This document shows positions 1-13,514 of a stretch of DNA of 64,000 bases, in pieces. The position numbers and the translations under genes are program-made. The DNA is taken from contig JARCOQ010000003.1 of the NCBI GenBank assembly GCA_029207755.1, forward strand, positions 90,908,646 to 90,972,645, in the 5' to 3' direction. Position 1 is the first letter of the stretch; each line of letters starts with the position of its first letter. A model generated the notes under the pieces. The model saw only the letters and a list, made by a program, of their open reading frames with translations, searched no databases and was not told the DNA's origin. This DNA comes from Chamaea fasciata (taxonomy: Eukaryota; Chordata; Aves; Passeriformes; Sylviidae).

Positions 1-3000
1 CAGCAGAAGTTAAATCCTTAAGCACTATTTCCAAAGACTGTAAGAACTACAAATCTCTAAGATTTTAGTAACTAAATAAGCTCCCCTGAACTTGGAATAA
101 GAACTTGTAGAAACATTTTAATTGCCTAGAAACACTAGCTGCAGTTTAGGCCACTTTTTATACAGATTCTTCCATTAGGGCAATTAACTTCATAAAAGTT
201 ACATACTTTATTGCTCCAAATTACAGTGCTCATGTTCAAAATGACAGTTTTGGATTACCACAGTCCCTGATTTATTGAGACACCAGTTTTAACTGAAGCA
301 ATAGGTCCCTATGCTCAGGTATGTGCTACTTTCATTCCTTCTGTGGAATGGGTGGGTGTCAATAAACTGGGTATCTCTCATCAATTTGAAAGCTTCAAGG
401 AGTGGATCAGGATTCATTTAGTAGAACCCTACTGATACTTGTCAGAGCCAGAAAATCAAAAAAAATGCAAATCTTTCACATTTTGCCAATCAGGGGCTAC
501 CTGAAGAGTCCCTAGTGCAATGTCAGTGCACTTGCCACAACCCACAAATGAAATGAATGGAAGATGGTAATTGCATTCTCCCAAACAGCAATGCTTCATT
601 TTCCCAGCACTGCCAAAGTTTCACAGGCAAAAAGAAACAGCAATGGCATTAACGAGGGGCTGTGCTTCCAGAGAGGGGATGGAGCAGCTGAGGAAGTCCC
701 TGAGATAGATCAGAGTGCCACAAATTGAGCTGGTATGGGTGGAACAGGGGAGCAGCAAAGTGACAGATGTGTCCTTGGAAAACAGAACAACCATAAACAT
801 ACAGCAAGAAAAGGTGGCCAAGGGCTTTGGAGAACACCCTGGAATGAGTAGATGCTACTCTGTAGAAGAACATAGGGCATTGAGAAGTGGTAACTACTGA
901 ATAAAGGTATCTTGCATTTACTGTGCTTTTCTTATGCGATGAAGGGAAAACAAATATTTTAATTTACGAAATTCAAAATTGTTTTACACCATGCACTTGC
1001 CTAATTTTAATATTATTATTACTACTATTGTATCCTGACAGCTAGACAGACTAATATCTGCATCCATTTAGACCACTGCTTAGAAAGTATGCTTCTAGTG
1101 AACTGGATGAGAAACATTACCACTCAGATCAATAACTGAAAAGGATATGGTATGAGAAAGCCTATCTAGTATAATTGGAACAAAATACAAAAGGTGATGT
1201 GGGAACAGCAGACAAGGACATCTGTGATTTGCAATTGTCAGGGATTTGTAAATTAGTAACTATATCACAAAATTATTACATTAAACCTCATAGCAGTTGT
1301 ATTAATGTATCTGTACCCTCTGTGTTTTTATTGTTTGGTTGGCACTTCTTCATTCAGTCATAGAATAAATCATTGTCATGTGAATGACAAAACCAAAACA
1401 CGTAGTGATCAGCTAAATACTGGCTGTACAGGGTTAAATCCCACACCTCAGAATGCAGATTTTCTACTCTGGATGCATGATAAAAAAATAGAAGCGACAT
1501 TTTCAGTTATCAAATTGAATAGTTTGCTGTTCAGAAGAGTTAATTTTCTTTATAAATCAAGTAGATTAAGCATATCAAGTAACAGCTGAATACCCATTCA
1601 TTTGGCTTACATTCATCTATGGCTTACATTCAAACAACATTTACACAAAAGTGTTCTTTAAACACTGTGGCAGTTTCTGCTCTCACAACAAGACATAAGA
1701 TTGCAATTTGTTAGCAATCAGTCAAATTTTACAGAATTTCAAACCAAATCACATCATCTTGAGTGAATTTTATCAACAAAAGTCCCAACAGTGCACCATT
1801 TAAGCATATAATTCAATGAGAGTTTGAAAAGCAAAGTGACTTCCAGAAATAGGTAAGAAAATATATTATTTCAAAATGCCCACTAAGAAAACACAGGTGC
1901 AACAGTGTTTCAGTCTGCTATCAGTTTTGTGCCTGTCTGACAGTACTGTGCTGCATCTGAGAACAAGCATGGACCAGCTGCAGACCTGAGGGCAGGAAAA
2001 GGGGCTGTTTATAGCAGACAGTTGGGTGGAAGTCGTAAGACAAGGTGAGCAAGGAGAATCACGCAGTCCACTGTTGTCTACACAAAAGGAGACATCCCAG
2101 AGGTCTAATCAAGTTACATGGTGCATGTAAGAGGCCAGGAAGCAGTCTTACTTTGCCTGTCAGTTTTAATTCTGATTTACCTGTCATAATTTAGGGAAAA
2201 AAAACCAAAAACACAGTGAATTGGTAAAGAGCTTGCTGTGCTAAGGAGAACAGAAGATTGGTTCTGTCTTCCTACACATCCTCAATTTCTTAATGGGAAA
2301 AGGGATGGCTCCAGACAGACTGAACATTAATCATCTGGATTCTTTTGTTTAAATTGTATGTGGAGAGAAACTGTAAACAACAACGTGACCCTTAACACAG
2401 ATTGCCGTCCATCTCTTCTTTATTGGTACATAAATCTTTCCTGAGCAGCTGAAAGGCCAGCTCATCTCTTGCACTACATTAAAGAAAGAACTCTACCACG
2501 TACACACAGAATGACTAAGCTACACCAGCTGCACACTAAACTGAGGGAAGTCCATCCTGAGCTGTAGCATACAGTGCATGAAAATTCCAGAGTCATAGAT
2601 TAGTTATTTTTGCATGAAGCTGATGAGTTCAGGGCATACTTGATCAAAATGTCCTCATTTTAAAAGCAATATGATTGCTTGTAAATGTCATGCTAAGTTG
2701 TAGAACTGCATGAATAATGCAATAAGGACACAGGTTATCACGTTCTTCTCACAGTAGTAACTCTAGGTTAAAGGCCATTTAATACCATGTACATTTAAAT
2801 TCTCAGATAAAGTGGGCTCTAAGAAGTTTAGTCATCCCTCAAATGACAGCTCAGTGGTCTGTGTCTTTTATCCCTGCAGATGCAAACATTTGCCTCAGTA
2901 AATAGGCTTTTGACAACTTTGGTTTTGCACATTCAAGTGTCACTCCCTATATGGTTTGACTGAGAGATTTTAAACAATTAATTTCTGCAGCAGTTACACT

Positions 3001-4823
3001 TATTTCTCTTCTATACTGCAACACCTGATAATATGAGGCAAATGGCAACAACTGCCTGGTTGCATGTCCAGGTTCTGTGCTTATTTCCAACACCACCAAA
3101 CTCCCACAGAGCTAAGTGACAGCAAAAAACAAGTGTACCCAAGTGGTCCCATATTTATTAGGCATTAGTTTTGATAGGTTAGGTAGAGACTTTCAATCTA
3201 CACACAACTCAGGAGGGAGAAGAAAGATGATTCCATGAAGAAAGACTTCTGAATTTATTTCACTTACTAACCATTTGGAAAGCAGAACCCACATCAGCTG
3301 TATCCTTAAAGAATAGCTTTATGCTTAAACCTCCCCTCAGATTCCAACTGTGCTAAAATGACACACTGCAGCAAGGCTGAACACCATTTGCAGGTTTCCA
3401 AGGACATAATCAGATGAGTTTCTAAGCACATCTTTCTTCCCAAGATTGTATTAAAAGAAAAATGCACATTTTTATAAAGGAGATTAATTTAACACAGACA
3501 TCGAATTAAGACTCTTATCACAATGAAAGCCTTGTAATAACAACAAACATCTGCTTTTTAAGGGGTGCAGAGGGAAGCCAGAAAGCCACACTCAAACAGA
3601 ACCTGTCTCTTTAGCTAGCAAGAAATCCATGGGCCTATGCAAGAAAACACCTTGCTGGCTTATTTCATCCAGACTAACTAAAATTACCTTAGCCAGCACT
3701 CTGCAGTCAGAAGAATTGCTTAGGGGGATGACTACAAGTATGTTTCACACATCCTGCAAGCAGCCTTTGCTTATCCCATTACAAGTTTTACAGCAATTAG
3801 AATCTTTACTACCGACATATGGCAAATAATGAGGCAACACAACCTCTTTACATCCCAGGACCCTCCCTGGAAATGAGGGCGCAGGTTGCCACCACTGAAC
3901 ACGACCATCTTCTCCAAAGAGGGACACTTTACTCATTTAAGCCTCTCGGTAAGCTTAAGGTCAAAACTCACTATCTCCAAATAAGAAAAAGAAATACAAT
4001 TATGAATGTCGAAACAGCCCATGAACTCTTTTTACCCAAGTCTCAGTTTATAAAAGTTTTGACAGTATGGGGAGTCTAAGTCCTAATAACACAATTTTAA
4101 TAAAATGGAACTCTAAGTGTTCTATATCAGGGCTTGCTTAGTTGTTTTGGTTTTTTTTTTAGCTTGGCCAAAAAGGAAGAAAAAAATATAATGCACAGCA
4201 AGTAATGGAAGCAAAGCACAGTGATTCTAACCACTGAGCCACAAACCATACAGGGAGTCATGAGAAAAGTCACTTGGCAGGAACAGTCATTCTTCAAATA
4301 GAAAATTATCAAGAGTTTGTTTTGGGTTTTTTTTCCCTCCTCCAGGCACAGCAGACAAAGTTATTCAGTTCTAAGATGTCACTGCCATTTAAAATGACTG
4401 ATCATTGTGATGACTAATTAACATTGGGTAGGAAAGGTTCTCGACTTTTAGAAGTCAAGCGTATCAGTCTCTGACAAGCACACAGTAGTCAAAATGTTGC
4501 CTTTTGAAACAGGGAATTTCTCCTTTGAAACAGTGGTCTCCCAAGCAAGATACTGTAGTTCATGTTCTGTGTCTGGATTCCCCTTGTCCTCTACTACAGA
4601 GAGGATCACAAAGTTCCTGTCAACCATAAAGAACCAGTCAAATTTTCCTCAGTTTAATTAGAGGCATCACAGTAATCACAGAAAGCAACTGTAAAAACAC
4701 AGAAAGAAAACAAATCCATGATTACCATCTTAGTAGTTTGTGGATATCGGGCATGGCTCTTTTCTCCAACAAGCCTTTGCCATTAAAAAAGTCAAAGAAA
4801 TGAGAAGGAAGGTATAAGCTTAC
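1..4823 (-). other. AGPAT5: AGPAT5 intron 4 (partial)
   Basis: AT-rich non-coding sequence, inferred to be intron 4 because exon 4 ends with a good donor at its edge and no later AGPAT5 exon is visible. I looked for a minus-strand codon pattern matching the FPEGTR motif and found none. The short ORFs here (for example 3629-3829 and 3819-4079, plus strand) lack coding character. A 59-codon minus frame near 4430-4610 is preceded by an AG but matches nothing I know. Confidence 0.75.
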
Positions 4824-4913
4824 TGGAGTCTCAGCTTTCATCTGGGCCCGGAACTTCTCTCTCATTTCTTTCTCATTGAATTTGGCACTTCTTTTTACAT
4901 AGACTCCTCCATG
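4824..4913 (-). CDS. AGPAT5: AGPAT5 coding exon 4
   Basis: A 90-base phase-0 exon of 30 codons that begins HGGVYVKRSAKFNEKEMREK and continues FRAQMKAETP. The first 18 residues match the family block containing GG(I/V)YVKR (acyltransferase motif II region); the last 12 diverge from the human protein as I recall it, but the exon length is the same. Splice sites: acceptor GATAG, donor CCA|GTAAGC. Exon 3 would join directly as YFSQ-HGGVYVKR. The next expected exon should encode the FPEGTR motif (motif III, phosphate binding). I could not find that motif on the minus strand from 1 to 4823, so the last exons most likely lie outside the window. Confidence 0.94.
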
Positions 4914-6689
4914 CTATCAGAGAGAAAAAGAAGGGGAAAGCATTAAATATTTAAGTAGTTTAATGTAGAATAGCTGATAGAAGAACAAACAAGAGACAAT
5001 GACAAGTCACCTTTATGAGACTCACGCTGCAAATTGCCTACAAGACATTTCCTCCTATCACAAAAACATGTGAAACTAATTTTACATTTGCATATAATTT
5101 AGTTCACACAATCTGTTCAAATAAAAATCAGATATAAAAACCTCCAGTGCATAAGACACTTGAAGTGTCTTGTTTAAAGCTGTTAAATAATTAATTAGAA
5201 GATGGCATTAGAAGTGACCCCAGGGTATTTATTCCCGACAACACTGACATGCATACTGACATGACTTCCTTTATGTATCAGGGGAAAATTACAGAACTGA
5301 AGTTATTCACATACAAGTACTTACAGGTCAATGCTTACAATTCTATGTGCCCACTCTCAAATAGTAACTAATGCAAATACTGGGAATGCAAGTATACTTC
5401 TACACACAAAATTTATGAACAGCACAAAAGTAACTAGCATAGGTCTTGAAACCCTCCTGCACTTCACTAGAGAACCAAACTTTTAATAAAGAAGTTATAT
5501 ACCAAGATAATAACTGAATAAGTAAACCAAAATCTTCACAAGGCAAAGAATTTTATAGAAGTATTTTTACTGAAAATTATTATTAGAAGTTAAACTATGT
5601 CCTGGAAGAGATTAATTTTATAATCTGTTGACAGAATTTATCACAAAGCTTCAGTAAAAGCACACACAAAGAGAAATTTGCCCTATCATTTCCCTCTTTC
5701 ACCATATTGTTTTATCTACAGAGAAAGAGAATGTAAACAAACATGCACCAACTATGAACTACTGATACAATGAAGTCTGGAAAAAACCAAATCAGCTTCG
5801 AAATAACAGAATTTCAGGTTTAAGGTACATTGTTTTCATGGGTTTTCTAACTGACTCCATAACTTAGCCTTTTCTGTTCACCATGACAACTGGTACTAGG
5901 ATTTGTCAGACAACTTCTGTCCATTTAAGGTTTTACATGCTCTTAACAGAAAGGTGACAGTAAGATTAAAACTACTGAGTTTTAATCAAGCTGAGCCTCA
6001 TTCAAACACTTGATCTCAGGAAAAGATACAGTACACTGTAGAAACAGGGGTGGTGGCTGTGTGCAGAGCTGTGTCCATGGCATGGACAGGAAAAATTTGA
6101 GGGGTTAGGAGGAGACAGGTAGAAGAGGTGGTCATGCTAAGTGCTTTCAGCATTTGCTTTTCATGGTGTGGAGAGATGGCTGCTTAGCTAGTGGTGTTTG
6201 ATGTGACTTTTGAGTTGTTCTTCAAAAGTTGCAGTGAAAGGGAACAGAAAGCCAATGATGCATTAACTGCATACTAAATATTCTGTCTTAAATTTATCAT
6301 CTGTGGTTCCCTACCAAGGTGAAGTAGCCAGCTCTAACACTCAGCTCTGCTGCTGTGACTGGCAGGAGACCAAAACCATGAACAGAATTCCCCAGCTCAC
6401 TGAGCTTGGCTGTGGCATAGTATTGGGACCATCCCACAAGCAGTTTAATAGTTCCAGACAGAAAGCAGCATTAACAGAAAAGCGTTTCTTCAGCTGTGTA
6501 GTAAACAGAAAGCCTCATGTTATCTCCACACTCCACATGTAAGACCGTTTTCAAGATCTGGCACTATTAAAGGGAAACAGAGGTCTTAGGCAGACTTAAG
6601 TACAGTTATATTCTGACACTCAACACAACCAGCCCTTCCGGGAAGGGCAAACTCTGTCTAGTATGAGAAAAAATTAATCTACTATACAA

Positions 6690-6710
6690 GACTTCCATTT
6701 AATGGAAGTC
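6690..6710. repeat. 10-base inverted repeat with 1-base centre
   Basis: Arms gacttccatt (6690-6699) and aatggaagtc (6701-6710) are exact reverse complements around a single T. It lies in AGPAT5 intron 3; no role can be assigned. Confidence 0.9.
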
Positions 6711-7335
6711 ATTCTCTGTGAGCTCAGATGGTCAAGCTTTGATAAATGAGAGAAACCCGGAATTGAGGTCTTCCCTTATCATCAAATTGCTAATCAGCTG
6801 CAGTAAACTGAAAAAATACTGAACCAACTTTTCCTTGTTTCATTTGCCAGTTTGGACAAATGAAGTTACTATTGGACTGTTTGGTAAGGGACACACACCA
6901 TGACACCAAAGATAGATCTGGTGTCACATGTCAGACATTTTAATGCTCAGAAATAGATTTGCACTTCTCAAGCAAATGAGCACAGAGTCAGGTAACATAA
7001 GAACAGACAAAGTATCACAAGATCAGCATTTGTTACATTCACCCCAACTCCACCACTATGGCAGGTCCCTGTAGCTCCGGGATACAAAGTTAAAGAGAGG
7101 CAGGATATGTGGCTAAAACTCGGGAACAACCAAAAGGGCGCACAAGCTGATGCTGGATAACAGAAAAGAAAAAGACATACTTCCTGTGTTAAAAAGTTAA
7201 GCAATCTGTGGGGTATCAAAAACATCTTTCAAAATTACATCCCAGCCACATCAGGGGTATGAGGTAAATAGGAACGAGTTGGATGGTATAAGTGAATAGG
7301 AGTGATGGGATGAATTGGTAGCAAATGATAGGAGC

Positions 7336-7352
7336 AAAAAAAAAAAAAAAAA
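7336..7352. repeat. A(17) homopolymer
   Basis: An uninterrupted run of 17 A in AGPAT5 intron 3. No recognisable retroposed body precedes it. Confidence 0.95.
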
Positions 7353-8866
7353 TTCAGATACACCCAAAAATAATAAAGACAGTTTTATGAAAAGAAGTCA
7401 GTTCTACCTAATAAATCAGACTTGGAACATAATAGGTTAATCCCTGCTATTAGATAGCTGCCTCAAAGAAGAATGCTAGTTATGTGATTGTATATAGCTC
7501 GAATTCCCCAATTTGTATTGCATTTCCTTTTCAGTAAGAGATCAAATATATGAATGCTCTTCAAAACAGATTTCTGGAAGTACTGTTTTTGAGGTTATAA
7601 TATTTTTCCGCAGTACTTTAAAAGCCCCTCTCTTAGTCAACAATGGACTGTGTTTACAAATATACTTCCTTTGTGCCTGAATTTTGCTCTCCTGGACATC
7701 CAGACCACGTTTATTTCCAAACAGGATGTTTACCTGAGGAAGGGAATATGAATTCGGTAAGCATGGCGTAACTATGTGGCTCTGGAAACTTTTAGTGGAG
7801 TGTAAGTGACATCACTGACAGAACATCAACAGGAAGGGCAGGAAGTGTTTTATGTTTTTGCACTGTTTGGTGTGATAAAAACAATAAAATACCTATTAGC
7901 TTGCACTGCAGGCCTTCTGCATCCCGTCTCAGTCATTTAAGCATATATGCATCACCGCTACCTGTCAATTGTGTCACTGATTTAAATACATATATATAAA
8001 TATATATAATCACCCCTCATTATATCTTGCAGAAGTTTTATTTTTTGAGGAGTTCAAAGCTGAATAGATTGTATTTAATATATACATGTTTTGATTAAAA
8101 ATGCAGGTGACATTCAGATTAATTTCCACAGGAATCTCCTTTTAACAGTCAATATACTGCTCAGGAAACTGAGCACCGGATATTCCACATAGCAAAAGTA
8201 ATTTTCCAAAATCTTGAAAAAATAATTTCTGGACACTTAGTGGGTGGAATATATATCCTGTTTGTATTTTAATTAAAGCACCATTGTAATGACTAAAGGC
8301 AAGGACAAAGAGCAAAATATTTCCATGCAGCAGATCAGTCGCTTTGGTGGACAAAAAATATAGAGAAGCATTAAGGGCAAGCATTAGACAACTAAGAATT
8401 CCATTTTCTCCTAATGCATACCCTTAGTGAAGTATGACAGGGTCTGAACAGTTTGTCTGGAACAGCAGACAAGAAAAGAAATTGTGAAACACTTTTCTTG
8501 TTTTCTCTGCAGCATATACCTCTCTAAACATACCAATTTTAGCAGAATTGATGGCAATCACCCAGGCTCCAGCCTAGATCTATGGTCTACTTACTAAGGT
8601 ACTCACCCAGAAGACAACAAAGATTTTCAACCCTCAAGCTGAAGGTATTGGATGTGCTACAAAGACGAGGGAAAGAGTAAATCCTCCTATTTGGATATAC
8701 ACCTGTAGTTGCCTCCTCTTCATATACTCCTTTACAAATTTATATATAGTTCCAATCATACCCAGCATAATATTTCTCTCAATGTTCTCCACATACTTGC
8801 CCTCTTGGACAGGGCTGACAGTCAATTCAATCAAACTGTCTAATTCTATTAGAAGTATTTTCCTAA

Positions 8867-8951
8867 GTGTGTGTGTGGGTGTTGTTTTTATTTTTTGGGG
8901 GTTTTTTTTGTTTGTTTTTGTTTTTGTTTTGTTTTTCTTTTCTTTTCTTTG
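8867..8951. repeat. T/G-rich low-complexity tract
   Basis: Short GT repeats followed by runs of TTTTTG and TTTTC units; low-complexity sequence in AGPAT5 intron 3. It makes the plus-strand ORF here a run of Phe and Val. Confidence 0.9.
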
Positions 8952-10021
8952 CCTGGGTAAGGGTGGTGAGGGACAGAAAGCAGATTAATATTCAGAGAAC
9001 ACATTAAGATCAAACAGAGAAGAAGGAGAGAAGTCTTATTGAATAAGCACTTTGGAACCATTACCCAAAACCCTATCCATTTCTATTCTAATAACTAAGC
9101 ACCCATCTAAGCCCAGAGATAAGTACCATGAAGCCTTTTCTGCTCACCTAGCAAAAGGCCAGTACTTCCAAAACTATCCACCTCTACATTCTATTTTGTT
9201 TCACATAGAAATAGTTCTGCTTTCAGAAGAAGCAAAGAACAGACATGACAAATTCACAGAGGATTTTAGGGAAGTAAGCCATTTACACTACTCTCCACCA
9301 TTTTAGACTGAAGATCATACCCACTCAGTATATTGGCTGTTCAGTGAGCATTGCCCACTGATTCTCAGTAATTGTATAAATTTGAGTCACATCAGGTTGA
9401 GCTCTCAGACTAGAATGAACAAAAGGAATATTATGCAGAAAGAGGAGAAAGAAAAAAGGTGGGAATACTGTTAGACTCAGGTTTTTGCTTAATTGAATTC
9501 CAAAATAACCATCAACATTTCCATGGAGGCGGGATCTGCCTTTCCTCCACGCTGTACTAAGATCAAATTTTTCTCTTTTATATTGTGCTAAAACCAAAAC
9601 AACTGAAAAACAAAGAAATACATCAAACAGTAATGACAATTTACTCCCAATTTGTAGCATGACACACAGAAAAACAAGTCTGTTTACACCTTCTGCTAAC
9701 GTTCTGAGAGCATGACTACAAACCGGAGTTTTGGATTGTAAAAGAACAAAGTTTTAGAATATTCTGAAATACTCCTAACAGACTCTACAGTTTTATTTCT
9801 ATCCATAACAAGTATTCATTTAAAAAAGTAAACTGAATCTTTAGTAACTATCTCTCAATTAAGATATACATCTAACTACAGAGTGAAACCAGTTGCTTTC
9901 ATGTTCAAATAATTGAATGCCAGCTCAGAACTACAACTTCACAGCATGCATGGAAAACAGGGGGAAGGTACACCTTACATATTTGACTCACAAACAGCAA
10001 GGAAAGAGCGAAGTGGCTCAC

Positions 10022-10137
10022 CTGTGAAAAGTACCACCCATACAGGGGAAGCCATTTTAAGCCATCCTTCAAGACATACCGGACGTGCCCGAGCGCGTTC
10101 TGCCTGATTGCCAGCATGTCTGCGATAATCCAATCAA
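10022..10137 (-). CDS. AGPAT5: AGPAT5 coding exon 3
   Basis: A 116-base exon that completes a split Val codon and then encodes 38 residues: DWIIADMLAIRQNALGHVRY, then VLKDGLKWLPLYGWYFSQ. Together with exon 2 it completes the catalytic motif as NHQCTVD: the His is the general base and the Asp its partner in the acyltransferase family. The acceptor is TTGCAG and the donor CAG|GTGAGC, leaving phase 0. The sequence is nearly identical to mammalian AGPAT5 here, so the assignment is firm. Exons 2 and 3 are only 214 bases apart, while the flanking introns are about 5 and 15 kb. Confidence 0.97.
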
Positions 10138-10351
10138 CTGCAACGACAAAAGCCCAAAGTCATCAGTTTAATTACCTCTAATTGCCACTGATGAAACAAA
10201 AAGTACATGTTGTATAAATAAATGTCATTAAAGGTTTTTGAACTAGAAGTTCTTGCTTGTTAGGGCAAGCCTGGAAAGAGACACAATAAACAGACAAGCA
10301 GATTTTTTAAAATCTATAAAAGTGTTAAGACAGGCAAAAAAAAATACAAAC
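10138..10351 (-). other. AGPAT5: AGPAT5 intron 2
   Basis: A 214-base phase-1 intron bounded by donor GTTTGT and acceptor TTGCAG. It interrupts the Val codon inside the catalytic NH(X4)D motif. Nothing else is seen in it. Confidence 0.95.
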
Positions 10352-10421
10352 CTGTACACTGATGATTTGATAAATATATTACATTTTCTTTATTTTTTGG
10401 CAAATCCCCGTAGATAATTAC
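10352..10421 (-). CDS. AGPAT5: AGPAT5 coding exon 2
   Basis: A 70-base exon encoding VIIYGDLPKNKENVIYLSNH, then QCT and the first base of a Val codon. It joins exon 1 in phase 0, giving the family sequence ENYTGVQ-VIIYGDLPKN. The acceptor is a T-rich tract ending TAG; the donor is CAG|GTTTGT, weaker than consensus. The exon carries the NHQ part of the catalytic NH(X4)D motif (motif I) of the glycerolipid acyltransferases. The Asp lies in exon 3, so the active-site motif is split across the 214-base intron 2. The Cys after NHQ is Ser in the human protein as I remember it. Confidence 0.96.
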
Positions 10422-10946
10422 CTAAAAAAAATTAAAAAATATGCAGTATTACTTTATAATTTATTTTCATTGCATTAGGCAGTGATGATCCAATGCAGTA
10501 ACTGGCTTTTTACTGTGAAAACTGTCAGCAAGTTAATATCATTAACAGACAAACACCCTATCACTACATCAGTACCCACCACACAGACAACTGACTTATC
10601 AACAAAGCTGTAAATATTCATTAATGAGGGCTTAAGAAACTTATTCTGTTCTTGTGCCGTAGTCCTAGAACCGGATCCACGGAAGGTGACCTTCAGCCAC
10701 AAGCTCCTTACATTAATAAAATTGAAGTTAAAGTACAAAATCACCATTTAATTTATACATCTAATGAATTAGACACGCTTTAGCCAAAACACTTGCTATC
10801 ATTCAATCTAAAATGGTAAACTTTACTGGATTAGATCAAGAATAAAATCTCAACCATTTGTCATGATTTTAACCATCAAGAGTGAACAAAAAAAGCATGA
10901 GGTGAAGAGGTGCCTTTAAATTAGCCTGCAGCTTCCAAACAGCAGG

Positions 10947-10983
10947 TTTTTCTTTCTTTTTTTTTTTTTTTTTTTTCTTTTTC
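10947..10983. repeat. T-rich tract with T(20)
   Basis: A pyrimidine tract with 20 uninterrupted T at 10957-10976, in AGPAT5 intron 1 about 530 bases upstream (transcript sense) of exon 2. Confidence 0.95.
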
Positions 10984-13514
10984 TCTGTTACACTAAAGAC
11001 ACACTTTAACCTTGTAGTTTCTCACCCTTGAAAGGTACTGGTCTACTAGTGAAATAACCTTCTAAGAGCATGACTACAAAACAAGATGCTGATGCTAAAC
11101 TCTTGGTCACCCTTTAAAAATGGATTCATTCAATTTTTTCAAATATAAAATGAGAAATGAATTAATTTTAATTTTGAACCAAAGAACCAGTGCAGCTGTT
11201 CAATTACCTTTAATAAACATATTCATTACTTAATGAAGCCTAGTTTTTCTAACCAGTACATTCTAGGTAGGCTTTCACCATTGTTCTGCCAATGGACATA
11301 CTCCTTGTTTCTAGAAGATGGCTGCATCAGACATACACGCTACTTTGAAATTATTCCATTTATCAAAAAAGCAAAGTGCTATATGGAAGGTTTACTCATT
11401 ACCATCACTTCCCACCACTTATTACCATCACTTCCTTAGTCTGGGCAATACTGGAATTTGATCAGGAAGAATTAACATTCATGTCTTAATTGGTATCATT
11501 TACTATGCCAAGTCTCATATTGATCCTTACAGAAGGTCACTACCAGCATCTCTGGAAACTCTGCCCATCTCTCAGGTAACCTGTGATACTGGATGGTTAA
11601 TACCTCATACTGTTAACTCTAGACAAAAACTCCTTAAAAACACTGTATGTTTTACATTCATGCTGTTTCTTCTTTGAAAATACAACCACACTGTTGATCA
11701 AGTTTTATTTTCAAGGCCAAAACCGGATTTTGGCAAACTGAGATACTCAGTCAACATGTGAAGAAGAGATCATTCAGCATACAGTAAAAGAGGATATAAC
11801 TTGAGTTATTTTTTTCCAAAAACAAAAAAGGCATGCAGAATAAATTCTAACTGAACAATATTTGTAACAAGTCAGTTGACAAGTATATTCTGAACAGTAT
11901 ATGAGAAATTTGAACAAGATTCTGCTATAGGAGTACTCTCCTCACTGAAGCACCAGAATTTACAACCTTACTGCTGACACTAGGTACCACACACAGTTTA
12001 GAGCAAGGTAGCAGTCTGAGGTTTGACCTTACAGTTCAGATGCACAAATTCCTCTGAAATAAATCATCCTGCTCTCACTTATAGAGTTAAAACTTCATTT
12101 TACAAGTGTACACTTTCCCAGCACTGTTAAACACAACATCCATAAATACTGTTTTCTTTAATTTCAAGTTAAGACTCCACTATACAGTTTCTGGCAAAGA
12201 GAATTTTAGAGTAAGAGAGAAGGCCCAATACAACAAATCATTAAACCAGAAGGTCCTGAATGTTATTTGAGCTTTTCAAAAATGTAGAAAAAAAATAAGA
12301 ACAAGAGGAAAACAAAACCTGCCCTTGACCCCAAGAGCTGCCCTGACACAAGAAACAGGGTTTGAAATATACAATTTATAACTTCAACTTGTAAATACTT
12401 TCACTTTAATGTACCAAGTCAAAATCTCAGTGCAGTCAGACCTGCAATTTAAAGCACTCGCTTTGGACTATTGCATGGGTAAAAACAAGTATAAAGGATC
12501 ATTGCCAAAAAAAATGTATGTTGGTGTCTGCCAAATGTAACAGTTAATCTGTGTAATTTTTTATTTCAGTAAGATTGGATCTAGTTCACTTTTTAACCCC
12601 AGAGGAACACCCACTCACTGTTCCTGTAAACAACTTCTATGCACAACATCATGGCTTACCCTAAGGGTTACATGTGTTTACATGTAATGGACCAAAATAT
12701 TTTACTCATGATAAAACACACAGCCAAACTGTAGTACAGAGCTAAAAAGAAAAAAAAAAAAATCTTATATATATTAGTTCTCATTAAACACACAAAACCT
12801 GGATGGTTTATTTCAAAGCAAAGGTAAGAACAAGAAAATCTGAAAGCTCTATTTTGTTTGCTCAGATGGCTCAGCCTAAGAGGATGCATGAGCTTTATCT
12901 GCACCATCATCCACTTCAGCACTGCCTATTTCACTGATCTCGAGATAGGCTTATACAGTTCATCAAAGGCCAGCAAACAGCTATTCACCTTAGACACCCT
13001 CAGTTACAGAACTGAGTGACAAACTTTAAACTGTTACTACAAGTAGCTAAGAATAGCAACTTCCAGCCTGAAGTGCCAGGAGACACCTACTCCATGGGCA
13101 CCCACGCAGCTCTCCTTCTGAGACCAAAGCATTTCTTCTTTATTTGGCTTCTGAAAATATTCACCATACACAAAAAAGGGGTAACAGTTAAGAGCTTTGA
13201 AATCTGCAGAAATGTCCTTTTGCCTTTGAGATGGTGTCTGAAGAATTAACCTGCTTGTGGGTAAGCAGGAGAAGAGTCTGCTAAGGACAAGACTCCCAAT
13301 TTCTGACCATCTGATGAGTTCAGGTAAACCAGAGTACCTACCATATATTATAGCTCCAGAAGGAAATAATACAGTACTCTTCTTCATGGCCTCCAGAAAA
13401 CATCTGGCTCCTCGCTGTTTTTCTTAGCTAACTTCACAGAATTCCTTGCTGCAGAGGCTGTGCAGCCTCTGACTCCTCATTTTGCTGGTGCAGAAGAGGT
13501 TTGGGGGCCACAGT

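Larger units (their letters stand above)
4914..10021 (-). other. AGPAT5: AGPAT5 intron 3
   Basis: About 5.1 kb of intron between exons 3 and 4. It holds a run of 17 A (7336-7352), an AT-alternating tract near 7985-8012, a T/G low-complexity tract at 8867-8951, and a short perfect inverted repeat at 6690-6710. An exon-like frame at 8703-8814 is described as a finding. I see no recognisable gene here. Confidence 0.9.

Noticed and set aside
4430..4620. Minus-strand 59-codon frame after an AG, considered as AGPAT5 exon 5.
   Set aside because: It lacks the FPEGTR motif and any resemblance to the family, and contains a repeated tttgaaaca stretch typical of non-coding DNA.
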